A stretch of 5,855 nt of DNA from Terrimesophilobacter sp039923755 (GTDB lineage Bacteria; Actinomycetota; Actinomycetes; Actinomycetales; Microbacteriaceae): the NCBI GenBank assembly GCA_039923755.1, contig JBDTCD010000010.1:1-5855 (forward strand). The letters are read 5' to 3'. The position numbers and the translations under genes are program-made. Shown piece after piece: positions 1-5,468 of the stretch (position 1 is its first letter; the number at the start of each line of letters is the position of its first letter). The notes beneath the pieces were generated by a model, which saw only the letters and a list, made by a program, of their open reading frames with translations, did not search any database and was not told the origin of the DNA.

Positions 1-244
1 CACCCTGCTCGTGGCGTACAAGGATGTGGCGGATCGTCGTTGAGGACATGAGCTCGTCGTAGAACGGCATGATGGCGCCACCTGGCAACCCGAAAACCTC
101 GGTGATCCCCAGCTTTTCCAGCGAGCGAAGGATCGCACCGGAACCGGTGAGGATCTCCTCCTTCACGGGGCTGGCAGTCTTCTTGGGCAGGAGCGAAGCA
201 TCGGGCTTCGCCGATGGTGGCACGGGTTTCGATTCCGTGGGCAT
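1..244 (-). CDS. ilvB: Acetolactate synthase large subunit, N-terminal 81 codons (cut by window edge)
   Basis: Acetolactate synthase (acetohydroxyacid synthase) catalytic subunit joins two pyruvates, or pyruvate and 2-oxobutyrate, using thiamine diphosphate. This is the first common step of valine, leucine and isoleucine synthesis, in the cytosol. The visible part starts MPTESKPVPP and has a Pro/Ala/Lys-rich, probably disordered leader to about residue 27. The conserved N-terminal ThDP-enzyme fold follows: GSGAILRSLEKLG (34-46), VFGLPGGAIMPFYDEL (50-65), and RHEQG at the edge, with Glu79 as the expected catalytic glutamate that activates the cofactor. The start was chosen because AAGGAC lies 9 nt upstream of ATG and the leader length suits actinobacterial homologs. 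The gene lies 56 nt downstream of ilvD on the same strand, so co-transcription is likely. The rest of the gene, and probably ilvN and ilvC, lie outside the window. Family assignment is firm; choice among ilvB paralogs rests on the ilvD neighbour. Confidence 0.93.
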   Translation of the reverse strand, partial: MPTESKPVPPSAKPDASLLPKKTASPVKEEILTGSGAILRSLEKLGITEVFGLPGGAIMPFYDELMSSTTIRHILVRHEQG

Positions 245-253
245 GGGTTGCGT

Positions 254-259
254 GTCCTT
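254..259 (-). promoter_or_regulatory. Ribosome binding site of ilvB
   Basis: On the minus strand AAGGAC sits 9 nt before the ilvB ATG. It is the only clear Shine-Dalgarno sequence in front of any gene here, which fits an internal operon gene translated from a longer message. It also supports the ATG at 244. Confidence 0.65.
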
Positions 260-272
260 AGTGGTTATGCGG

Positions 273-288
273 CACCGGGTGTCCGGTG
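273..288 (-). other. Perfect hairpin in the ilvD-ilvB gap
   Basis: On the minus strand CACCGG-ACAC-CCGGTG forms a 6-bp all-paired stem with a 4-nt loop, 12 nt after the ilvD stop codon and 28 nt before the ilvB start. No T-run follows, so a standard intrinsic terminator is unlikely. It could be an mRNA stability or processing element, or chance. The 56-nt gap holds nothing else apart from the ilvB ribosome binding site. Confidence 0.4.
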
Positions 289-312
289 ATGGGCGTGCGG
301 CTATCCGGTGAT
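282..312. repeat. 9-bp direct repeat spanning the ilvD stop
   Basis: TCCGGTGAT (plus strand) occurs at 282-290 and again at 304-312, where it encodes the last residues of IlvD next to the stop codon. On the transcript both copies carry CACCGG, so either could in principle pair with the single CCGGUG arm of the hairpin at 273-288. The repeat is short and may be coincidental. Confidence 0.35.
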
Positions 313-1995
313 CGCGCCCTCAGCTGCCGAGTGCACGAGCTTCGAATATTTCGCGAGAACGCCACGGGTGTAGCGCGGAGGAAGTGGAGCCCAGCCGTTT
401 CGGCGAGCGTCCAGCTCTGAAGGCTCAACAAGTATGTCGAGCGAGCGAGCGGCGATATTGACCCGTATCAGATCACCATCGCGCACGAAAGCAATGGGAC
501 CTGCGTCCACCGCTTCGGGAGCTATGTGGCCGATACACAGGCCGGTTGTGCCGCCTGAGAATCTGCCGTCTGTCAACAGTAATACATCCTTGCCAAGTCC
601 CGCTCCCTTGATGGCAGCGGTGATGGCCAGCATCTCGCGCATGCCCGGCCCGCCCTTGGGGCCTTCATACCGGATGATGACGACGTCGCCGTCCTTGATC
701 AAGCCTTCGGTGAGCGCATCCATGGCGGCGCGCTCGCGTTCAAACACGCGTGCAGGGCCCTCGAAAACATCGAGATCGAAGCCGGCGGTCTTGACGACAG
801 CGCCGTCTGGCGCGAAGCTTCCGTGCAGGATTGTGATGCCGCCGGTGGCGTGGATGGGGTTGTCGAGGGTGCGGATCACCTCTCCATCGAGAGGAAGCGG
901 GTTGATCTCCGCAAGATTTTCGGCGACGGTCTTACCGGTCACGGTGAGGGCATCGCCGTGAATAAGTCCGGCATCCAGAAGAGCCTTCATGACGACGGGC
1001 ACTCCGCCGTGACGGTCAACATCGTTCATGACATATTTGCCGAAGGGCTTCAAGTCACCGATGTGCGGTGTCTTGTCGCCGATCCGGTTGAAGTCGGCGA
1101 GGGTGAGGTCAACGTCTGCTTCACGGGCGATGGCGAGCAGGTGGAGCACCACGTTCGTGGATCCACCGAACGCCATCGCCACAGCGATCGCGTTCTCGAA
1201 TGCCTTCTTCGTCATAATGTCGCGCGCGGTGATCCCGAGGCGCAGCATGTTGACGACGGCCTCGCCACTGCGGTGCGCGAAGTAGTCGCGACGACGGTCC
1301 GCCGCTGGCGGCGCCGCGGATCCGGGCAGGCTCATTCCGAGAGCCTCCGCAACGCTCGCCATGGTGTTTGCCGTGTACATGCCTCCGCAGGCACCCTCAC
1401 CGGGAGCAATCGCGCACTCGATGCGGTGCGCGTCAATCTCGGACATCGTTCCAGCCTTCACCGCGCCGACTGCTTCGAAGGAGTCGATGATCGTGACCTC
1501 CTTCTCCGTACCATCGGAGAGTTTCACCCAACCGGGAGCGATCGAGCCGGCGTAGAGGAACACGGAAGCAAGGTCAAGGCGTGCGGCCGCCATCAACATC
1601 CCGGGAAGCGACTTGTCGCATCCGGCGAGCAGCACGGACCCGTCAAGACGTTCGGCCATCATGACGGTCTCAACCGAGTCAGCGATGACCTCTCGGGAGA
1701 CGAGCGAGAAGTGCATCCCCTCGTGGCCCATCGAAATACCGTCGGACACCGAGATCGTGCCGAATTGCAGCGGGTATCCGCCACCGGAGTGCACGCCTTC
1801 CTTGGACGCCTGGGCGAGTCGATCAAGGCTCAGGTTGCACGGCGTTATCTCGTTCCAGGAGCTTGCAATACCGATTTGAGGCTTGTCCCAGTCCGCATCC
1901 CCCATGCCAACTGCGCGGAGCATCCCGCGGGAGGTCATGGCTTCGATTCCGTCGGTCACCACTCGGGAGCGGGGTTTCAGATCATGCTCAGGCAT
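301..1995 (-). CDS. ilvD: Dihydroxy-acid dehydratase
   Basis: IlvD (EC 4.2.1.9) dehydrates 2,3-dihydroxy-isovalerate and 2,3-dihydroxy-3-methylvalerate to the 2-keto acids that precede valine/leucine and isoleucine. It is a cytosolic iron-sulfur enzyme of the IlvD/Edd family. The 564-residue protein is full length for the family. The three expected cluster cysteines are present: Cys53 in TPCNLS, Cys126 in AGCDKSLPGM and Cys203 in GACGGMYTANTM. CDK also supplies Asp127 and Lys128, the lysine usually carbamylated at the Mg site, and VSDGISMGHEGM has Asp85. Further signatures are GGSTNVVLHL (277-286), YEGPKGGPGMREML (443-456) and DGRFSGGTTGL (476-486), with Ser480 as the expected catalytic base. 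Whether the cluster is 2Fe-2S or 4Fe-4S cannot be read from sequence; actinobacterial enzymes studied are 2Fe-2S. No Shine-Dalgarno stands at normal distance from the ATG, but a -10-like TAGACT ends 6 nt before it, suggesting a leaderless message. ilvB follows on the same strand. Confidence 0.97.
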   Translation of the reverse strand: MPEHDLKPRSRVVTDGIEAMTSRGMLRAVGMGDADWDKPQIGIASSWNEITPCNLSLDRLAQASKEGVHSGGGYPLQFGTISVSDGISMGHEGMHFSLVSREVIADSVETVMMAERLDGSVLLAGCDKSLPGMLMAAARLDLASVFLYAGSIAPGWVKLSDGTEKEVTIIDSFEAVGAVKAGTMSEIDAHRIECAIAPGEGACGGMYTANTMASVAEALGMSLPGSAAPPAADRRRDYFAHRSGEAVVNMLRLGITARDIMTKKAFENAIAVAMAFGGSTNVVLHLLAIAREADVDLTLADFNRIGDKTPHIGDLKPFGKYVMNDVDRHGGVPVVMKALLDAGLIHGDALTVTGKTVAENLAEINPLPLDGEVIRTLDNPIHATGGITILHGSFAPDGAVVKTAGFDLDVFEGPARVFERERAAMDALTEGLIKDGDVVIIRYEGPKGGPGMREMLAITAAIKGAGLGKDVLLLTDGRFSGGTTGLCIGHIAPEAVDAGPIAFVRDGDLIRVNIAARSLDILVEPSELDARRNGWAPLPPRYTRGVLAKYSKLVHSAAEGAITG

Positions 1996-2001
1996 GGCAC
2001 G

Positions 2002-2007
2002 AGTCTA
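2002..2007 (-). promoter_or_regulatory. Candidate -10 element for a leaderless ilvD transcript
   Basis: In the 70-nt gap between otsB and ilvD, minus-strand TAGACT is followed by GGCACG read in reverse (CGTGCC) and then the ilvD ATG. A -10 hexamer here would place transcription initiation on the A of that ATG. No convincing -35 is visible 16-19 nt upstream. The only purine-rich alternative, GGGAAG, lies 15 nt from the ATG, too far for a normal ribosome site. No terminator is visible after otsB in this gap, so read-through from otsAB is also possible. Confidence 0.4.
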
Positions 2008-2065
2008 GAACTTCCCGTCAGTGGCTTGCTTCGATGATTGGGCGTCCTACGAACCTTCCTCGTTC

Positions 2066-2875
2066 TTATGAGCTCAGCACCCGTTCCCGCTCCCCTGCCA
2101 ATCGCTGAAGAATGGTGACCACGTCGTTGGTTCCGGCAACCCGATATTCGGCCGCGGTGTGACCGTCGCCGACTTTGATCCCCACGTCGGTTTCGGAAAG
2201 GGCGACGAATCCGTCCTCGTCGGTCACGTCGTCTCCGATGAACATCACGGCGGTGGCGTCCACTCGTTCCCGAAGGCTCCCGATGGCCATTCCCTTGTCG
2301 GCGTTCCGCACAGTGAATTCGAGGATGTCCTTGCCTGTGCGATGCGAAATTCGATGGCCAGACCCGGCGTCGGACGCTGAATCGAGCGTGCCGACCTCGC
2401 GTAACGCGTGCTCCCAGGCTGACGCTGCATCCGCACTCGACGAGAGCCGGGTGTGCAGTCCGCAGCCTGCCGGCTTCCGTTCGGTTCTGGCTCCCGGATA
2501 GCGGGAGGCAACATCCTCGAGCGTGGTGCACAACCGATCGAGGAGCACGTGTTCGTCGAGCTCAAGTTTGGGTCCGGATTCTTCCCCGTCGATGCGAAAC
2601 TCGGCGCCATGCGAACCAACGAGTATGACCGCATCCGGTAGCTCAATAACCTTCTCCAGGCTGCCAAGTGCGCGGCCGGAAACAATCGCAACCCGTGTGT
2701 TCGGCAGTCCGATGAGCGCGACAATCGCCGCGGTGGCATCCGGGTGCGCGCGGGCGCTGTCAGGATCGTCCACGGTCGGTGCCAGCGTGCCGTCGAAGTC
2801 GAGGGCAAGCAGAAGATGTTCGGTAGCAGCAATCCGGGCGATCGCGTTCTCGAGAAACGGTGACAGCGCGCTCAC
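2066..2875 (-). CDS. otsB: Trehalose-6-phosphate phosphatase
   Basis: OtsB (EC 3.1.3.12) removes phosphate from trehalose-6-phosphate, completing trehalose synthesis after OtsA, in the cytosol. It is a HAD-superfamily phosphatase. In the 269-residue product, motif I is LALDFDGTLAP with the nucleophile Asp26 and acid/base Asp28; motif II is VAIVSGR with Ser66; the conserved GSHGAEFR is at 87-94; motif III has Lys194 in NADKGMAI; motif IV is GDDVTDEDGF with Asp215, Asp216 and Asp219. The cap region between about 100 and 185 contains ERKPAGCGLHTR. I chose the GTG at 2875 because it overlaps the otsA stop as GTGA, leaves about 20 residues before motif I as usual, and implies translational coupling. 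An in-frame ATG at 2938 would add 21 Arg-rich residues lying wholly within otsA and is less likely. No Shine-Dalgarno precedes the GTG. The gene ends TAA. Length is normal for a stand-alone bacterial OtsB. Confidence 0.94.
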   Translation of the reverse strand: MSALSPFLENAIARIAATEHLLLALDFDGTLAPTVDDPDSARAHPDATAAIVALIGLPNTRVAIVSGRALGSLEKVIELPDAVILVGSHGAEFRIDGEESGPKLELDEHVLLDRLCTTLEDVASRYPGARTERKPAGCGLHTRLSSSADAASAWEHALREVGTLDSASDAGSGHRISHRTGKDILEFTVRNADKGMAIGSLRERVDATAVMFIGDDVTDEDGFVALSETDVGIKVGDGHTAAEYRVAGTNDVVTILQRLAGERERVLSS

Positions 2876-4365
2876 AGGGGCCGAGCGTCGTTCTCGTGTC
2901 GGTGATTCACGAGCACGTCGAGGAATCCGTTCGACCACTTCTCCACATCGTTGTCGAACACGCGCTTGCGCAGGAACCGCATCCGCGATGCCCTTTCCTG
3001 CTGCGGCATCTCCATGGCCCGCATAATGGCATCCTTAAGTCCGTCGATGTCGTGGGGGTTCACCCTGATGGCTCTCGTGAGTTCATCGGATGCGCCAGTG
3101 AACTCGGACAACACGAGTACCCCGTCATTGTCGAATCGTGATGCGACATACTCTTTGGCGACGAGGTTCATCCCATCGCGAAGCGCGGTCACGAGCATGA
3201 CGTCTGCTGCAAGGTACAACGCGACCATTTCCTCGCGCGGATAGCTGTGATGGTGGTAGCTGATGGCCTGGTGCCCGAGTTCCGAGTATTCACCGTTGAT
3301 CCGGCCGACCGTCAGCTCAATCTCGTCCCTGAGGTCGATATAGCTTTTCACCCGCTCGCGGCTCGGGCTCGCAACCTGCACGAGGATGACCTCTGCCGGG
3401 TTAATTCGTCCCTCTTCGAGAAGCTCGCCGTATGCCTGGAGCCTATGGCGGATGCCCTTGGTGTAGTCGAGCCGGTCCACACCGAGCATGACCATGGCGG
3501 GGTTGCCGAGGTCAGCGCGAATCTGTCTGGCTCTCGCGCGGATCTCGGGATCCTTGGCGGCCGCGCGGTAGATGTTTGCGTCGATGGAGATCGGGAACTT
3601 CTTCGCGATCACCACTCGCGAAGGCATACCTCGTTTGATCGGCGAATACACGCGCACTCCGGGAGATTCATCAACGAGCGGTACTTCGATCCGTGACCCC
3701 GTCGTTGCGTACCCCTTGAGCCGGCGCACAGCCTGCGCGAAGTTGCCCGCGTCGGCATCGCGCTGAAAACCCACCACATCGGCACCCAGTAGCCCCTCGA
3801 TCACGTGCGTGCGCCATGGCAACTGGGAGAAAAGACCGTACGGGGGGAACGGGATGTGGTCGAAGAAGCCGATGGTGAGGTCCGGCCTGAGTTCCCGCAA
3901 CATCTTCGGGACCAGTTGAAGCTGATAGTCCTGCACCCACACGACCGCGCCGTTCGCTGCCGCCGCCGCGGTGATGTCGGCGAATCGCTGGTTCACCACG
4001 CGGTAGGTATCCCACCATTCCCGGTGGAAGGACGGCGCGGCGATGACGTCGTGGTAGAGCGGCCACAGTGTTTCGTTCGAGAAGCCCTCGTAATACTCCT
4101 GGACTTCAGCTGCCGACAGTGTCAGGGGAATCAGGCGCATGCCGTCGATGTCGAAAGGCTCGAGTTCGAGGCCTGCCTCCCCAGCCCAGCCCACCCATGC
4201 CCCATCGTGCCGCTGCATGACCGGTTCCAGCGCAGCGACCAGGCCGCCTGGCGAACGGGACCAGTCCTGCCGCCCGTCCGCACCCACGATGCTGTCAACG
4301 GGGAGACGGTTGGAAACGACGATGAAGTCGTAAAGCTTCGACGGGGAATCCGGACTCGTCGTCAT
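2872..4365 (-). CDS. otsA: Trehalose-6-phosphate synthase (GT20)
   Basis: OtsA transfers glucose from a nucleotide-glucose donor to glucose-6-phosphate, giving trehalose-6-phosphate, the OtsB substrate. Trehalose serves as an osmolyte and stress protectant. The 497-residue protein is a complete GT20 enzyme. Residues align with the E. coli active site at constant offsets: Arg20 (SNRLPV), Tyr92, Trp101 (WPLYHD), Asp146 (VQDYQLQLVP), His170 (HIPFPP), Arg298 and Lys303 (GVDRLDYTKG), Arg336, Asp397 and Glu405 (RDGMNLVAKE). The phosphate-binding SPGGL is at 38-42. The Q-for-H pattern in VQDYQLQLVP is, from memory, also found in mycobacterial OtsA. Donor preference (UDP-, ADP- or GDP-glucose) cannot be decided. 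The start is ATG 4365 (MTTSPDSPSK), shortly before the first strand YDFIVVSNRLP. The frame stays open to 4692, but that extension would overlap divergent corA and has no family similarity. No Shine-Dalgarno is well placed: AGGAAG is 16 nt upstream. The stop overlaps otsB. Confidence 0.96.
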   Translation of the reverse strand: MTTSPDSPSKLYDFIVVSNRLPVDSIVGADGRQDWSRSPGGLVAALEPVMQRHDGAWVGWAGEAGLELEPFDIDGMRLIPLTLSAAEVQEYYEGFSNETLWPLYHDVIAAPSFHREWWDTYRVVNQRFADITAAAAANGAVVWVQDYQLQLVPKMLRELRPDLTIGFFDHIPFPPYGLFSQLPWRTHVIEGLLGADVVGFQRDADAGNFAQAVRRLKGYATTGSRIEVPLVDESPGVRVYSPIKRGMPSRVVIAKKFPISIDANIYRAAAKDPEIRARARQIRADLGNPAMVMLGVDRLDYTKGIRHRLQAYGELLEEGRINPAEVILVQVASPSRERVKSYIDLRDEIELTVGRINGEYSELGHQAISYHHHSYPREEMVALYLAADVMLVTALRDGMNLVAKEYVASRFDNDGVLVLSEFTGASDELTRAIRVNPHDIDGLKDAIMRAMEMPQQERASRMRFLRKRVFDNDVEKWSNGFLDVLVNHRHENDARPL

Positions 4366-4421
4366 GGCCGTGATATTCCCGCTTCCTCTGGCGCGATGCG
4401 TCGGTGACCGAACCCGTGCCG

Positions 4422-4427
4422 TGTCAA
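4422..4427 (-). promoter_or_regulatory. TTGACA, possible -35 box toward otsA
   Basis: A perfect TTGACA -35 consensus occurs on the minus strand in the otsA-corA intergenic region. No good -10 (TAnnnT) lies 16-18 nt downstream; the positions there read CCGACG or similar. A weak AT-rich GAATAT (minus strand, 4378-4373) ends 7 nt before the otsA ATG but is far too distant to pair with this box. The promoter of otsA is therefore unresolved, and an alternative sigma factor is possible. Confidence 0.25.
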
Positions 4428-4434
4428 GGTTACC

Positions 4435-4449
4435 AGCCGCGTCGCGGCT
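4435..4449. promoter_or_regulatory. Palindrome between otsA and corA, possible operator
   Basis: AGCCGCG-T-CGCGGCT is a perfect 7-bp inverted repeat around a single T. It lies in the 96-nt divergent gap and shares its last base with the -10-like TAGCAT of corA. A compact odd-centred palindrome in this place is what a dimeric repressor site would look like. GC-rich DNA also yields such repeats by chance. No regulator gene is present in the window. Confidence 0.35.
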
Positions 4450-4454
4450 AGCAT
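4449..4454 (+). promoter_or_regulatory. Candidate -10 element for a leaderless corA transcript
   Basis: TAGCAT is followed by seven bases (GGGGCGC) and then the ATG at 4462. As a -10 hexamer it would start transcription at 4461-4462, giving a leaderless message and excluding the upstream in-frame ATG at 4453, which lies inside the hexamer. No recognisable -35 is seen at normal spacing (AAGGTT at 17 nt). Confidence 0.35.
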
Positions 4455-4461
4455 GGGGCGC

Positions 4462-5430
4462 ATGGCCCAGACGCGGATGTACCGCAACGGTATCCTCGAC
4501 AACTCCGGGTTTCCTCTGAAGGACATCTCCGAGCTTGCTAAGGACGAGTCGATCACTCTCTGGGTGGACTTCGTCTCGCCGGGCCCGGAAGAACTCGCGC
4601 TTATCGAAGATGAGCTCGGGCTTCACCCCCTGGCCATCGAGGATGCCCTGCACGATCATCAGCGCCCCAAACTTGACCGTTACGACACTCACCTCTTCAT
4701 CGCCGCATACGCGGTGACGCTGGATCCGGTGTCGGGCGCATTGACGAGCTCGTCAGTCAAAGCGTTTGTGACGCCGCGGGTTCTCATCACCATTCACGGC
4801 TCCGACTTCGACATCTCCGGCGTAGTGCATCGTTGGGATGGCGATACCGACCTGGCGGGCTACGGCGTCGCCTTCCTGGTGTGGGGACTCCTCGACGTCA
4901 TCGTCGACGCTCATTTCGATACCGTCCAGCAACTGGACTCGGCAATCGAAGGACTGGAGGACGCGCTCTTTGACGAGCAGCCGAGGGACAAGGAGGTTCA
5001 GAGGCGATCGTTCGAGATCCGCAAGAGCCTCGTCACCCTCCGGAGGATCGTCCTTCCCATGCGAGAGGTGGTGAATTCCGTCCTACGCCGTGACCTCGCC
5101 GGCTTCTCCACTGCGATGACCCCTTATTTTCAGGATGTCTACGACCACATCCTGCGGGTAAGCGAGTGGACGGATTCCCTGCGCGACCTCGTGTCCACGA
5201 TTCTGGAAACCAATGTCAGCATCCAGGGCAACCGGATGAACCTCATCATGAAAAAGGTCACCAGCTGGGCGGCGATCATTGCCGTTCCCACGGCGATCAC
5301 CGGTTTCTACGGCCAGAACCTGCCCTACCCAGGGTTTGCCACCGAGTGGGGCTTTTGGGTTTCGACTGGCCTCATCGTCGTGATCTCGGTAAGTCTGTAC
5401 CTTGGCTTCAAGAGTCGCGATTGGCTGTGA
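4462..5430 (+). CDS. corA: CorA-family divalent cation transporter with a GQN signature
   Basis: CorA proteins are homopentameric inner-membrane channels for Mg2+ and sometimes Co2+ or Ni2+. The 322-residue product has the family layout: a cytoplasmic alpha/beta domain with WVDF (34-37), LGLHPLAIEDAL (52-63) and HQRPKLDRYD; a long helical stalk (about 147-265) with YFQDVYDH (222-229); then two C-terminal membrane segments, about 266-282 (SWAAIIAVPTAITGFYG) and 298-315 (WVSTGLIVVISVSLYLG), and the usual basic/aromatic tail KSRDWL. The loop signature after TM1 reads YGQN at 283-286 rather than YGMN, so Gln replaces the Met of GMN; the Gly and Asn are kept. From memory, GQN followed by PYPGF occurs in other actinobacterial CorA proteins, so this is probably a lineage form. 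ATG 4453 in frame would add MGR; I prefer 4462 because of the -10-like hexamer. No Shine-Dalgarno is present at either start. The gene is divergent from otsA, and transported ions cannot be deduced. Confidence 0.92.
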   Translation: MAQTRMYRNGILDNSGFPLKDISELAKDESITLWVDFVSPGPEELALIEDELGLHPLAIEDALHDHQRPKLDRYDTHLFIAAYAVTLDPVSGALTSSSVKAFVTPRVLITIHGSDFDISGVVHRWDGDTDLAGYGVAFLVWGLLDVIVDAHFDTVQQLDSAIEGLEDALFDEQPRDKEVQRRSFEIRKSLVTLRRIVLPMREVVNSVLRRDLAGFSTAMTPYFQDVYDHILRVSEWTDSLRDLVSTILETNVSIQGNRMNLIMKKVTSWAAIIAVPTAITGFYGQNLPYPGFATEWGFWVSTGLIVVISVSLYLGFKSRDWL

Positions 5431-5454
5431 TCTGCAGCGTCCAAGAAGTGTGCC

Positions 5455-5460
5455 TAGACT
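5455..5460 (+). promoter_or_regulatory. Candidate -10 element before the TIM-barrel gene
   Basis: TAGACT, the same hexamer as before ilvD, ends 8 nt before the ATG at 5469 and would give a leader of about two bases. No -35 is evident (CTGCAG at 17 nt). The 38-nt gap after corA has no terminator-like hairpin, so co-transcription with corA is also possible. A weak GAAAG, 4 nt before the ATG, is the only Shine-Dalgarno candidate. Confidence 0.35.
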
Positions 5461-5468
5461 GAAAGTCC

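Noticed and set aside
823..2037. A 404-codon open frame on the plus strand, antisense to ilvD
   Set aside because: It lies almost wholly opposite ilvD, whose motifs are complete. The product is rich in His, Arg and Gly with no domain pattern, as expected from antisense reading of GC-rich codons, and it has no ribosome site.
1996..2065. A terminator after otsB
   Set aside because: Only a 4-bp pairing (ACGA with TCGT) is visible after the TAA and no T-run follows, so an intrinsic terminator cannot be supported.
1977..2531. A 184-codon minus-strand frame overlapping otsB and the ilvD start
   Set aside because: It runs out of frame with otsB, whose HAD motifs III and IV occupy the same bases, and its product is a low-complexity Arg-rich string.
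3805..4407. A 200-codon open frame antisense to the start of otsA
   Set aside because: It is a shadow of the strongly conserved OtsA N-terminal half, has no recognisable domain, and runs into the otsA upstream region without any start signal.
4366..4692. A 109-codon upstream extension of otsA
   Set aside because: It would overlap the 5' part of divergent corA, shows no GT20 similarity, and the ATG at 4365 sits at the normal distance from the first conserved strand.
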